Assembly (NCBI GenBank): GCA_038131695.1 | Contig: JAYPQA010000013.1 | Span: 1-64,000 of the forward strand | Direction: 5' to 3' | Length of the DNA: 64,000 bases | Source: JADHLK01 sp038131695 | GTDB lineage: Bacteria; Pseudomonadota; Alphaproteobacteria; Puniceispirillales; Puniceispirillaceae | Shown: positions 36,718 to 46,484 of the stretch, in pieces | Numbering within the stretch: the stretch's first letter is position 1 | How the letters are laid out: every line of letters starts with the position of its first letter | Position numbers and translations under genes: made by a program | The notes under the pieces: generated by a model | Told to the model about the DNA's origin: nothing | The model's database searches: none | Seen by the model: only the letters and a program-made list of their open reading frames with translations

Positions 36718-36800
36718 GCCAGCCCCCTTGCTGAACCGACAACAGACAGGCGGCAGGCCAAGGGTCGGGCCGCCTGATTTGCCTGAACAGGAAGAATGCC

Positions 36801-37439
36801 GTGACATCCCAGCTTTGGGCCGGCCTTGGCAATCCGGGCACGCCCTATCAGAATAACCGCCATAATGCCGGCTTCCTGATTCTGGACAGGCTGGCACAGG
36901 ATTATGACTTTGGCCCCTGGCGGTCAAAATTCTCGGCCCTGGTCAGCAGCGGGATGATCGGCGGGCATAAAATCTGGCTGATCAAGCCGCAGAATTTTAT
37001 GAACCGATCCGGCCTGCCTGTCGCTGAGGCTCTGCGTTTCCACAAGATTGAGCCACAGGCACTCAGCGTCTTTCATGATGAGATTGACCTGGAGGCTGGC
37101 CGTTTGCGGGTCAAGCGGGGCGGCGGGCATGGCGGCCATAATGGCTTGCGCGATATTGACCGGCATATTGGCCCGGACTATCAGCGCATCCGCCTTGGCA
37201 TTGGCCGGCCCGCGCACCCGGAAGCAGTAGAAAAATGGGTGCTGCAGGATTTCTCCGCCGCCGAGCGGCAAGGCTGGCTGGCTGATTTTCTGACAGCACT
37301 GGCAGATGAGGCGGCCTTGCTGGCGGCGGGCGATACGGCCAGCTATGCCTCGCGCGTGGCCTGGCGGGCCCCGCCCCCCGAAGCAGCAAAGAAAACCACC
37401 GGTCCCGGCAATCAGCCAGACCCTTCAGATCAAGGATAA
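36801..37439 (+). CDS. pth: Peptidyl-tRNA hydrolase
   Basis: Pth frees tRNA from stalled peptidyl-tRNA. The 212-residue protein has LWAGLGNPGTPYQNNRHNAG with the catalytic histidine, KPQNFMNRSG, VFHDEIDLEAGRLRVKRGGG with the catalytic aspartate, and HGGHNGLRDI. The start is a GTG (36801) after AGGAAGAA. A Pro/Lys-rich tail follows the domain. The gap to ychF is 12 bases. Confidence 0.96.
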   Translation: MTSQLWAGLGNPGTPYQNNRHNAGFLILDRLAQDYDFGPWRSKFSALVSSGMIGGHKIWLIKPQNFMNRSGLPVAEALRFHKIEPQALSVFHDEIDLEAGRLRVKRGGGHGGHNGLRDIDRHIGPDYQRIRLGIGRPAHPEAVEKWVLQDFSAAERQGWLADFLTALADEAALLAAGDTASYASRVAWRAPPPEAAKKTTGPGNQPDPSDQG

Positions 37440-37451
37440 GGAAGAGCGATA

Positions 37452-38552
37452 ATGGGATTTAATTGCGGCATCGTCGGCTTGCCTAATGTCGGCAAATCCA
37501 CCCTGTTCAATGCGCTGACCAAAACCGCAGCAGCTGAGGCAGCCAATTATCCTTTTTGCACGATAGAGCCCAATACTGGCCGCGTTTCGGTGCCGGATGC
37601 GCGTCTGGACAAGCTGGCCGAGCTGGCCAAATCAGAGCGCGTCCTGCCGACCCAGCTGGAATTTGTGGATATCGCCGGGCTGGTGCGCGGCGCCGCCAAG
37701 GGCGAGGGGCTGGGCAACCAGTTTCTGGCCAATATCCGCGAGGTGGATGCGATTGCCATGGTGCTGCGCTGTTTTGAGGATTCGGACATCACCCATGTTG
37801 AGGGCAGCATTGATCCGCTGCGCGATGCCGCCACGGTGGAAACTGAGCTGATGCTGGCCGATCTGGAATCGCTGGAGCGGCGCATGGCGGCCCTGGTCAA
37901 GAAAAAGCGCGGCGGCGACAAGCAGGCTGCTGATGATCTGGTGCTGATGGAAAAGCTGCTGGCCTGTCTGGCAGAAGGGCAGCCGGCGCGGGCCGCAGAC
38001 ACGCTCAGCGCGGCAGAAACAGACAGGCTGCCGCAGCTGCAGCTGCTGACGGCCAAGCCGGTTCTCTATGTCTGCAATGTCAATGAAAGCGATGCCGCCA
38101 GCGGCAATCAGCTGAGCCGCGCAGTCGCCGAAAAAGCGGCAGCCGAACAGGCCAGCGCGGTTGTTGTCTCTGCGGCGATTGAGGCTGAGATTGCGACGCT
38201 GGACGAGGCTGATTCCCGTGATTTCCTGGATTCGCTGGGGCTGGAACAATCCGGGCTGGAGCGGATGATTGCCTCTGGCTACGGGCTGCTGGACTTGCTG
38301 ACCTTTTTTACCGCTGGCCCGAAAGAGGCCCGCGCCTGGACGGTTGCCAAGGGGGCCACCGCCCCGCAAGCTGCGGGGGTTATTCATACCGATTTTCAAA
38401 AGGGTTTCATCCGGGCTGAGACTATTTCCTATGAGGATTATATTGCCTGCGGCGGCGAGGCGGCAGCCAAGGATGCAGGCAAGATGCGCATTGAAGGGGC
38501 GGATTATCCGGTCAAGGATGGTGATGTCTTTCATTTCCGCTTTAATGTCTAG
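37452..38552 (+). CDS. ychF: Redox-regulated ATPase YchF
   Basis: YchF is an Obg-family P-loop ATPase that binds ribosomes and affects stress responses. The 366-residue protein has GLPNVGKSTLFNALT, the switch region DIAGLVRGAAKGEGLGNQF, and YVCNVNESD in place of the GTPase NKxD motif, which gives ATP preference. The C-terminal TGS domain contains RAWTVAKGATAPQAAGVIHT and ends DGDVFHFRFNV. Undamaged and of normal length. Confidence 0.97.
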   Translation: MGFNCGIVGLPNVGKSTLFNALTKTAAAEAANYPFCTIEPNTGRVSVPDARLDKLAELAKSERVLPTQLEFVDIAGLVRGAAKGEGLGNQFLANIREVDAIAMVLRCFEDSDITHVEGSIDPLRDAATVETELMLADLESLERRMAALVKKKRGGDKQAADDLVLMEKLLACLAEGQPARAADTLSAAETDRLPQLQLLTAKPVLYVCNVNESDAASGNQLSRAVAEKAAAEQASAVVVSAAIEAEIATLDEADSRDFLDSLGLEQSGLERMIASGYGLLDLLTFFTAGPKEARAWTVAKGATAPQAAGVIHTDFQKGFIRAETISYEDYIACGGEAAAKDAGKMRIEGADYPVKDGDVFHFRFNV

Positions 38553-38648
38553 CCCCGCATAAGCGCCGCTGCGGGCAACGGGCTTGTCACAAAATCCTTA
38601 ATCAGGCCATGCTTGGCAGGCACACAAAACCTGTTGGGGAGAGATGCC

Positions 38649-38891
38649 ATGATCAGCTGTTGTGATTGCCTTTATTGGAAACCAGCCGGAGCCAACCCGG
38701 ATGAGGCCACCAGCGGCTTTTGCCGCTTTCATGCCCCGTCTGCTATCCTGCCTTATCAGGTTTCGGCGATGGATTTGGCTGAGCGGGACAAGTTTGAGCT
38801 GGGAGAGCGCGATATTCCGCCCCGCTCCATGCAGCCGCTGCATCCGATAACCAATGCGCTCTGGTCTTGCGGTGAGGGCAAGCCGGTATAA
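38649..38891 (+). CDS. Small cysteine-rich protein, likely zinc- or metal-binding
   Basis: The 80-residue product begins MISCCDCLYWKPAGANPDEA and has GFCRFHAP in the middle and NALWSCGEGKP near the end. The spacing CxxC ... C(R)xxxP ... W..CGE recurs in small uncharacterised bacterial proteins and suggests a four-cysteine metal site. ATG 38649 is preferred to an in-frame TTG 12 codons earlier because the motif starts there. Function unknown. Confidence 0.65.
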   Translation: MISCCDCLYWKPAGANPDEATSGFCRFHAPSAILPYQVSAMDLAERDKFELGERDIPPRSMQPLHPITNALWSCGEGKPV

Positions 38892-38915
38892 AAATCCCAA
38901 AAAGCCCCCCCAAAA

Positions 38916-38957
38916 TAAAAACCCCAAAAAATAAACCCCCGGCCTGAAACCGGGGGT
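38916..38957 (-). terminator. Rho-independent terminator of the petABC operon
   Basis: On the minus strand, ACCCCCGG, a seven-base loop and CCGGGGGT (38957-38935) form a strong stem, followed by a T-rich tract (38934-38916, TTATTTTTTGGGGTTTTT as transcribed). It lies about 40 bases after the cytochrome c1 stop. The upstream convergent small gene ends just before it, so the element may serve both sides. Confidence 0.85.
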
Positions 38958-38998
38958 CTGATACGCGAAGTCTGTCGCCTCTGGTTCTGGCCCGGCTA

Positions 38999-39761
38999 TC
39001 AGGCCTTTTTCACATCTGACCAGATGACCCGCATGGCGCGATAGGAAAAGCCCACCAAAACCAGCAGGAACAGCATGGTTGCCACGCCTGTGCGCTTGCG
39101 GGTTTCCATTGTCGGTTCAGCAGTCCAGGCCAGGAATTGCACCAGATCGGCAGCGATTCCCTCGGCTGAGCTGTCGGCCCCGTCAGCATAGCTGACATCA
39201 TCGCCATAGAGCGGCTGGGGCATCGCGATCATCTTGCCGCTATAGGCTGCGTTGTAATACATTCCCGTCCGGAACATCTGTTCCGTCCGGTGCCTCGCCA
39301 TAAGAGGTCAGCAGCGAATAAAGGTAATTCGCCCCGTTTGCCCGCGCCTTGACAATCAAGGACAGATCCGGCGGCAAGGCCCCGTTATTGGAAGCTCTGG
39401 CCGCCTGATTATTGGCATAAGGTGCCGGAAACCGATCCGCAGGTCGGCCCGGGCGGGTGAACATCTCCCCGTCATCATCCGGCCCATCCTCAACATCATA
39501 TTCTGCGGCAATCGCCTTGATCTCGGCCTCGTTATAGCCCAAATCACCCAGATTGCGGAAGGCTATCAAATCCAGCGAATGACACCCGGCACAGACTTCC
39601 TGATAGGCCTGAAAGCCGCGCTGCATCGCGCCCTTGTCAAAAGTGCCGAACGGGCCGGCAAAGCTCCAGTCGCGCTCTTTGACAAGCACATCGCCGCCGC
39701 CAGCGGCCAGAGCCGGCCCGGTCAAAAGGCTGATCAATAAAGCTGTAAGAGACCTGCGCAT
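38999..39761 (-). CDS. petC: Cytochrome c1 of the bc1 complex, frameshift near 39285
   Basis: Cytochrome c1 accepts electrons from the Rieske protein and passes them to soluble cytochrome c. The first frame has a signal peptide (SLTALLISLLTGPALA), the heme-binding VCAGCHSLDLIAFRNLG and PDLSLIVKARANGANYLYSL. The second frame adds MFRTGMYYNAAYSGKMIAMP, with the Met ligand region, and the C-terminal membrane anchor (GVATMLFLLVLVGFSYRAMR). Joined length is about 254 residues, family-typical. Its ATG overlaps the petB stop (TGATG). Confidence 0.92.
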
Positions 39762-41021
39762 CAGACTTTCTCCTTCGCGGCATTGGCCGCCGCTCCGGCC
39801 AGGGCAGACCCCCCGCCAAGCACCGGGCTGGATATGGATTGTGGCAAGGCCCGCGGCGTCTCAAATACCGACAAGAGCGGCAGGAAGACAAGGAAATGCA
39901 GGAAATACCAGGCTGTCGCCACGCGGCTCAACACCATAGACCTCTTCCGCCGGCTGGCCGCCCAGATACCCAGAGCTACGCAATCAATGGCAAACAGCCA
40001 GAAGAAAATCTTGAAAGCGGGCCGAAATCTGGCGGAGCGCACCGGCGATCTGTCCAGCCAGGGCAGCACAAACAGAACCGCGATAGCCCCGAACATGGCC
40101 AGCACGCCGCCCAGCTTGTCCGGCACCGCGCGCAAAATCGCATAGAATGGCAGGAAATACCATTCCGGCACGATATGGGCCGGGTTTAGACGGTCCGCCG
40201 GAATATAGTTATCCGGATGACCCGCGAAATTCAGGAAGAAAAACAGACCGCCACTGACAAAACAGGCTCAAAAACACGCAGACAGACCGAAGAAATCCTT
40301 GATTGTGTAGTAAGGATGGAATGGAATAGTGTCCTTGCGGGCCGCTGGCATCAATGCCAATCGGATTGTTGGAGCCAAACCGGTGCAGGGCGATAATATG
40401 CAATATCACCACCCCGGCAATCAGGAAGGGCATCAGATAATGCAGCGCAAAAAACCGGTTCAGCGTCGGGTTATCCACTGAAAAGCCGCCCCAGAGCAAG
40501 GTCACGATGGAATCCCCGACCAGCGGAATGGCCGAAAACAGGTTGGTAATCACTGTCGCGCCCCAGAAGGACATCTGGCCCCAGGGCAGCACATAGCCCA
40601 TAAAGGCGGTCGCCATCATCAAGAGCAGGATCACCACACCCAGCATCCACAAAAGCTCGCGCGGGGCCTTGTAAGACCCGTAATAGAGGCCGCGGAAAAT
40701 ATGGATATAGACAACAATGAAAAAGAAGCTGGCCCCGTTCATGTGAATATAGCGCAGCAACCAGCCATGATTGACATCGCGCATAATCCGCTCAACTGAG
40801 TCAAAGGCATGGTCCACATGGGGGGTATAGCTCATCGCCAGCACAATGCCGGTAACAATCATGATCACCAGCGTGATCCCGGCCAGCGAGCCAAAATTCC
40901 AGAAATAATTCAGATTTTTCGGTGTCGGATATTCATGCAGCTCATGATCCAGAAAGCTGAATATAGGCAACCGATGGTCAATCCAGCGCACAACAGGATT
41001 GGAAAATTGCTTGGCAGACAT
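39761..41021 (-). CDS. petB: Cytochrome b of the bc1 complex, frameshifts near 40190-40330
   Basis: The N-terminal part spans the four-helix heme core: YIHMNGASFFFIVVYIHIFR and HYLMPFLIAGVVILHIIALH supply the paired histidine ligands, with PWGQMSFWGATVITNL at the quinol site. Around 40190-40330 the frame is lost and the expected DTIPFHPYYTIKDFFGLSA, HPDNYIPAD and PAHIVPEWYFLPFYAILRA lie in alternating frames, so several indels occur. The last part contains PEWYF (the Qo-site PEWY motif) and the remaining helices. Total about 420 residues, as expected. The encoded product oxidises ubiquinol in the inner membrane. Confidence 0.94.
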
Positions 41022-41052
41022 CTTATACTTCCTCGCTTGTCACTTCTAAAGG

Positions 41053-41626
41053 CTAGCCGATACGGATAACCGCATCAGAGGTGAACTCATAAGGCGGCAC
41101 TTCCAGATTGGTGGGCGCCGGCCCCTTGCGAATGCGTCCCGAACTATCATAGTGCGAGCCATGGCACGGGCAGAACCAGCCATCATATTCGCCGCGCACC
41201 TCGCCGACTTTCTGGCCCAGCGGCACACAGCCCAGATGCGTGCACACGCCCAGCACGACCAGAAATTCCGGTCTGGATACGCGCCCGGCATCTGCTTCCG
41301 GATCCCGCAACCCGGCCAGATCAACCTGATCAGCAGCCGTGATTTCAGCTGCTGTGCGATGGCGGATGAAAACCGGCTTGCCGCGCCATTTGATGGTGAT
41401 TGACTGGCCCTCGCTGATTTTGGAAACATCCACCTCAATGCTGGCCAGCGCCAGCGTATCAGCTGCCGGGTTCATCTGATCAATCACCGGCCAGGCAAAG
41501 GCAGCCGCGCCAACGGCCCCCATCGCATAGCTGGCAACCACAATGATATCACGCCGGCCAGGATTTTCCGGTGCGTTCTTATCTGCCGGGGATTTCCCGC
41601 AGATGATTTGGAAAGTGTTTTGCCAT
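41053..41626 (-). CDS. petA: Rieske iron-sulfur subunit of the bc1 complex, N-terminal frameshift
   Basis: Box I CTHLGC and box II CPCHGSHYD, the 2Fe-2S ligands, are intact, as are EFLVVLGVCTHLGCVPLG and the disulfide cysteines. The supported frame starts only at GTG 41541, but upstream codons in that frame read NAPENPGRRDIIVVASYAMG, a twin-arginine signal and membrane anchor. An ATG at 41626 with GAGGGG before it lies in another frame that ends at 41580, so one indel near 41583-41592 probably hides the real start. The repaired protein would be about 190 residues. It is the first gene of petA-petB-petC. Confidence 0.9.
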
Positions 41627-41829
41627 GTTCCCCTCGAAATTCTGACAACCCGAAAACAGATAAGGGTTGCCGCCTGTTTCTTCTAGCAAAATTGGACGAC
41701 AAATCTCAATGCCGAAATCATCCGGATTGTAGAATTTTTCGAGGAAAAAATCTGCCCTTTCGGCACGGGCTGAAACAATTTGTCGCGCTTTTGGCCAACA
41801 GACCGCTTGCAGATGGCAAGCGGCTGGCA

Positions 41830-42695
41830 TCAGGGCCAGCGCACCTCTGGCGGCAGGCTCATCAAAATCGCCTCTATATTGCCGCCGGTTTTCAGCCCGA
41901 ACAGCGTGCCGCGATCCTGCAACAGGTTGAATTCGACATAGCGTCCGCGCCGGACCAGCTGCTCATGACGCTCTGCCTCGCCCCAGGGCTGGTTCATCCG
42001 CTCCGCCACGATCTGGCAGTAACTGTCGAAAAGCTGGTGCCCACATCACGGGTAAAGGCAAAATCCGCCTGCCAGTCGCCACTCTCCAGATTGTCATAGA
42101 AAATGCCGCCGGCCCCGCGCGGCTCCTGACGGTGATTGAGGAAAAAATACTGATCGCACCACTCCTTGAATTTCGGGTAATAGGCGGGATCATGCCCGTC
42201 ACAACACGCCTTGAGCGCCGCGTGGAAGGCGTCTGCTGCGTCTGCATCCGGCAACATCGGCGTCAAATCCCCGCCGCCGCCAAACCAGCTTTTCGTCGTT
42301 GCAATAAAGCGGGTATTCATATGCGCGGTTGGCACAAACGGATTATGCGGATGCGCCACCAGCGAAATACCGCCAGCCCAGAAACGGCCATCCTCACCGG
42401 CCCCGGGGATGGATTTTCTGAATTCCTCGGAAAACTGGCCATGCACGACAGAGATATTCACCCCGACCTTTTCAAAGACGCGCCCGCGCATCAGCCCCAT
42501 TTCGCCGCCGCCGCCCTCCGGTCTTTGCCAGGGTTTGCGCTCAAACCGGCCGGGCGGGCGGTCTGCCAGCTGGCTCTCACCGGCGGCGTCTTCCAGTGCT
42601 TCAAAACGCTGGCAGATATCATCGCGCAGCTGGCGAAACCAGTCTGCGGCCTGCTGTTTTTTTGTGTCCAAATCCAGCGCTTCCCCTGCCATCAT
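41830..42695 (-). CDS. hemF: Oxygen-dependent coproporphyrinogen III oxidase, frameshift near 42030
   Basis: HemF oxidatively decarboxylates coproporphyrinogen III in heme synthesis. Motifs include FERKPWQRPEGGGGEMGLMR, FWAGGISLVAHPHNPFVPTA, HMNTRFIATTKSWFGGGGDL and the GGIFYDNLESGDWQADFAF segment. The frame is lost at VGTSFSTVTA; the next frame restores FDSYCQIVAERMNQPWGEAE, VEFNLLQDRGTLFGLKTGGN and LMSLPPEVRWP with a stop at 41830. Length is 288 residues after repair. It begins 10 bases after the cca stop, so both are probably co-transcribed. Confidence 0.94.
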
Positions 42696-42705
42696 CCCCG
42701 CTTTC

Positions 42706-43916
42706 CTATTCGCTATTTTTGACCTGCGCCAGCAAGTCTGCCCGCGAGGCCGCAAAGCCGCCCCGCACCCAGTCCCGTTCCAATTCTTTCAGCCTGCGGC
42801 CCAGTGCCGGGCCCTCGCTGAGGCCAGCTGCCAGCAAATCTGCCCCGGCCAGCGGAAAGGCCGGCTTCTTGAACGCCTCAATTTGCCGCAAGCGGGCCGG
42901 GTCTGGCAAGGGTGCATCTTGCCACAGGCAGGTCACCACAAGGCGCGCTCCGGCCTCGGCCAGCCAATAGGCTACTTGCTGCCAGCCCGGCCCGGCCAGC
43001 CCGGCCAGATCCGCCTTTGCCAGCGGCTGGCCCAGCTGGTGCAGCCGCCCCAGCTCAGCCCGGCTGAACCGCAGCCTGTCGCACGCCGCCAATTCGCCCT
43101 CCGGCCCGCAAATCAGCACCAGCCGTGCCAGCCAATCCAGCCGGTGATAGAAATCTGCATCCCCGGGCAGCTGCCAGATGCGCCCGAACAACGCCCGGTC
43201 CAGCCCTATGGAGGCGGCTTCAGTCAGCATCGCCAGCCCGCCTGCCGCCTCCAGCCAGCGGCGCATTTCTGCAGTAATCCGCTCGGCTGAGAGTCCGGCA
43301 AGGCCCGGCAAGGCCTGTTGCATCGCGGCCAGGGCTGTTGCATCCAGCCGCAGCCCCTTTTCAGCAGCCAGCCGGAAGCCGCGCAACAGCCGCAAATAAT
43401 CCTCAGCCAGCCTTTGGTCTGCCGCGCCGATAAAACGCAGCCGCCCGGCCGCCAGATCAGCTTGCCCGCCGCAGGATCAAACAGCTGCCCGTCCCGGTCC
43501 AGATAGATCGCATTGACGGTAAAATCCCGCCGCGCCGCATCTTCAGCCCAATCATCGGTTGGCTGTATCTCGGCATGACGGCCATCTGTGCGCCTATCAC
43601 GCCGGGTCTGGGTCAGCTCAATACTGTCCTGATGATCTTTCAGCGTAATCGTGCCATGGGCCAGCCCGGTCTCATAAACCGCCAGCCCGGCCCGCACAGC
43701 CGCCGCCGCCATGATCTGAGGCGGCACGGTTGCAGCCATATCCAGATCAGGCTGCTGCCCCGGCCATCTCCCTGGTCGTCCCCTGGCCCCGGCCAACCAG
43801 TCGCGCACCGCACCGCCTACCAGCCGCGCCTCACCGCCTGCCTGTTCTGCCAGCTGGAATATCTGCCAGACCAGCGGCCGGTCAGCCCAGCCCGGCAAGC
43901 CCCGGGGTCTGCTCAT
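42706..43916 (-). CDS. cca: CCA tRNA nucleotidyltransferase / poly(A) polymerase family, frameshift near 43420
   Basis: The N-terminal frame has the nucleotidyltransferase motif ARLVGGAVRDWLAG, a DLDMA metal pair, and DAARRDFTVNAIYLDRDGQL with FDPAAGKL. It then shifts; the next frame continues with LLRGFRLAAEKGLRLDATAL and ITAEMRRWLEAAGG, the RNA-binding domain, and ends RADLLAQVKNSE. Repaired length is about 403 residues, typical of alphaproteobacterial members. The start overlaps the DUF6111 stop (ATGA). Confidence 0.92.
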
Positions 43917-44200
43917 TTCCTGTCCGATTCAAAAACCGGCGGCTGGATTTTGCCTTCCTCCAGCCGCGCCGGCTGATATTTTCCGTCCGGGCTGCTGGAA
44001 TTCACCTCCAGCATCAGCAATCCGGCCAGCAGCACCGCCAGACCGGCCAGGGCCGCCCAGAAAAGACGATTGCTGACAAGAAGACCGCCAGCAGGCAGCC
44101 CGGCCGTCCCGGCCCTGCGCCGCCGCGCCAGCCAGCCAAGGCCCATCCAGACCACCAGCACCGCTATCACCGCAAAAGCTATCAGCAAAATTCGCTGCAT
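43913..44200 (-). CDS. DUF6111 family membrane protein
   Basis: A 95-residue protein with two membrane helices (LLIAFAVIAVLVVWMGLGWL and LFWAALAGLAVLLAGLLML) and a short C-terminal tail (YQPARLEEGKIQPPVFE). Position between a CoA pyrophosphatase and cca, together with the tail pattern, is characteristic of DUF6111, found in alphaproteobacteria. Function unknown. Confidence 0.72.
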   Translation of the reverse strand: MQRILLIAFAVIAVLVVWMGLGWLARRRRAGTAGLPAGGLLVSNRLFWAALAGLAVLLAGLLMLEVNSSSPDGKYQPARLEEGKIQPPVFESDRK

Positions 44201-44313
44201 TATCCAAAACCCTGTTATTTTTTCCGTTCAAAAGCCGTCTTGCCGCCCGCCTGCCAGTCGGCCAATCCGGCGGCCAATCTGGGTCAATCCAGGCTGACCT
44301 TGGCCTGATACTA

Positions 44314-44916
44314 TCAGCCCGGCTCCGGCAAGGCCACGCGGTCGGCCAGATTTTTCAGAATACGGGCCGTCGCCCCCCAAATAACCGGCTCCGATCCGGC
44401 CACCTGCCAGAACCGCCTTGTGCGCTGGTCAGGCAGGATCATCTCGGTTTGCTCATAAGCCTGCCGGTTGAGGAAACGGGCCACCGGCTCGGCCCAGAAG
44501 GCGGCCACCTCTCCTTTATCCGCTGTCAGACTGGCCAGCCTGTCTGCCACCTGCTCACCAGCTGCCAGCCGGATACCCCCAACCACCGGCAGCACGCCAA
44601 AATTGGTGCCGGTTTCGATGCTGGGCAAAAACCCTTTGATTTCCACCGATTCGCGCGCCAGGCTGATTTCTTCTTCAGACTCGCGCAGCGCGGTTTCTGT
44701 CAAGCTGGCATCGGTTTGTTCCTGCTTGCCCCCCGGAAAGCTGACCTGTCCGGCGTGCTGGCGCAGCCCCTCGGCCCGGCGGGTCAGCAATATCTGCACC
44801 CCCTCTTCAGCCAGCAGCAGCGGCACCAGCACCGCAGCCGGGCGCAATCCGGGCCCGGCAGGCAGCGGCGGCGGGCGTTTCAGAAGCGCCGCCTGAATCC
44901 GGGCAAGCTCGCTCAT
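44314..44916 (-). CDS. CoA pyrophosphatase (NUDIX hydrolase)
   Basis: The 200-residue protein carries the CoAse form of the NUDIX box, VSFPGGKQEQTDASLTETAL then RESEEEI, preceded by VLLTRRAEGLRQHAGQ. It probably cleaves coenzyme A or its derivatives to 4'-phosphopantetheine and 3',5'-ADP. A downstream CoA-specific segment (GFLPSIETGTNFGVLPVVG) is present. It lies between DUF1285 and DUF6111 genes, a conserved order. Confidence 0.9.
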   Translation of the reverse strand: MSELARIQAALLKRPPPLPAGPGLRPAAVLVPLLLAEEGVQILLTRRAEGLRQHAGQVSFPGGKQEQTDASLTETALRESEEEISLARESVEIKGFLPSIETGTNFGVLPVVGGIRLAAGEQVADRLASLTADKGEVAAFWAEPVARFLNRQAYEQTEMILPDQRTRRFWQVAGSEPVIWGATARILKNLADRVALPEPG

Positions 44917-44919
44917 GGA

Positions 44920-45426
44920 TTATAATTCCAGCTCAAAAAACTGGCCAGCCGAAGTGAGACCGGCCTTTTGTGACCCGCCATTTTCTGCCAGTTCCGCCAT
45001 TTCATAAAAGACCGGGCGGCTGATCAGCGCCTCTATCGATCCGCCCAGCTCCAGATAGGGGCGCGCCTCGCCGGGTTGCAGGCCAGCACGCAGCCGCAGC
45101 GGATGATCCGGCCCCAACAGAAATTCGCGGTCCAGATTATCGAACAGCGTCACCCGGCGGGCCTGGCCAGTCCCGGATTGCTCCAGGCGGGTGATGACAA
45201 AAGGCGCATCCTCGACCCGGATCCGGCTGCATTCAGCTGGCGTCACCAGCCAGTATTCCCCGTCATCTGATCGCCGCAAGACAGAAGCGAACAGACGCAC
45301 CAAAGCCGGCCGGGCAATCTCACTTCCCTCATGATACCAACGCCCATCTGCCCTGATTTCCATGTCAACAGCCGTTTCAGGCCGATCCCAGAGGGCATTT
45401 TTCTCAATTTTTTCAGATGTTTGCAT
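44920..45426 (-). CDS. DUF1285 family protein
   Basis: Starting at ATG 45426 (MQTSEKIEKNALW), the 168-residue product has IRADGRWYHEGSEIARPALV, YWLVTPAECSRIRVEDAPFV and a conserved ARPYLELGGSIEALISRPVF segment typical of DUF1285. Structural members of the family show a two-domain beta fold without known activity. The frame is open 34 codons further upstream, but that part resembles no family member. It is the first gene of the minus-strand run down to hemF. Confidence 0.85.
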   Translation of the reverse strand: MQTSEKIEKNALWDRPETAVDMEIRADGRWYHEGSEIARPALVRLFASVLRRSDDGEYWLVTPAECSRIRVEDAPFVITRLEQSGTGQARRVTLFDNLDREFLLGPDHPLRLRAGLQPGEARPYLELGGSIEALISRPVFYEMAELAENGGSQKAGLTSAGQFFELEL

Positions 45427-45564
45427 ATCAAAAACCTGCCTTGCAGGAAAGTTTCGCAAAAAACGCAAAAAAATGAAAGAAAATTTGTCCTGTAAACCTT
45501 TTGGAAACTTTTTCGTGGGATACTGCACAGACGGTCAGGCAGGAAAGAAACAGCAGGCGCAACG

Positions 45565-46350
45565 ATGCGAGCGAAATTTGCGATTGACAGGCGCGGGGTG
45601 GTGGTGAATGCAACTGACCGGCCCAACCGGCGCAGTTACATTCATGTTGAACGGCGGGGACAGCTCTTGCAAATCTCGCTGAACCGCTATGCCCCGGTGC
45701 CAGCCTTGCTCGCCCTAATCCGTCATATCAGAATGGTGGAGGGGCGCATTTCCCTGCGTACCGGATTGCCTATTTTGGGGGATCGCAAGCGGCTGACGGT
45801 CTCGGATGCCTGCCTGTCTCTGGGGCGCTATGCCATGTTGCGGCTGGAGCAGCAGAAAAAGCAGTATTTTCGCTCACATCTATCGCTTTGGGGGCTGGTT
45901 GATCAAAATGATGCCTCTATCCCGGCTGAGATGATGGCCCTTGGCCAGATCAGATTATCCAATCTCGATACCCCGTCAGCCCTGGCCAAGCTGGATGAAA
46001 CCCAGATGCAGCCAATGGCGTTTTTCTATCCCAATTCAGAATTGAAAATGGTGCTGGCCAAGCCGCCCAGCGGGGCCGTCTGGCCGCGCAAAATGCCGGA
46101 AAGCAAGCAGCCGGTTGCGGATATTGTGCCGGAACCCTTTGCCCTCTGGCTGCAGATAGCCTATGAGACCTCGCTCTCGGTGCGCCAGCCCATGCTGCAT
46201 TTTGGCCATATGCTGCTGCCCTCTGCCCAGGAACGAAAAGATGAGCTGCAACCCTTCCGCCGCCTGATAATGCCCATATCCGCAAAAACCGAAAGACCTT
46301 CCAATTACCGTGTTCTCACCGCCGCTATCCACTTGTCAGACGGGGCCTAG
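45565..46350 (+). CDS. Uncharacterised protein, possibly with a PAS-like fold
   Basis: The 261-residue product is soluble, with no signal peptide or membrane helix. Segments include SYIHVERRGQLLQISLNRYA, HIRMVEGRISLRTGLPILGD, HLSLWGLVDQNDASIPAEMM and a C-terminal QPFRRLIMPISAKTERPSN that recalls the ending of alphaproteobacterial PAS-type proteins of unknown role. I do not recognise the family with certainty. It is divergent from DUF1285 and followed by an AT-rich gap before the ArsR regulator. Confidence 0.5.
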   Translation: MRAKFAIDRRGVVVNATDRPNRRSYIHVERRGQLLQISLNRYAPVPALLALIRHIRMVEGRISLRTGLPILGDRKRLTVSDACLSLGRYAMLRLEQQKKQYFRSHLSLWGLVDQNDASIPAEMMALGQIRLSNLDTPSALAKLDETQMQPMAFFYPNSELKMVLAKPPSGAVWPRKMPESKQPVADIVPEPFALWLQIAYETSLSVRQPMLHFGHMLLPSAQERKDELQPFRRLIMPISAKTERPSNYRVLTAAIHLSDGA

Positions 46351-46484
46351 ATAATCTCGCAAACAAGGATATATTCTTATCTAAACTGTTTTTTTGATTT
46401 ATAATACCACCAATACTTTTTATAAATTTCATTTTTATTACCTTTGAAAAAGCAATGCTGGTGTAAAAAAGCTGCTGGGGACAA

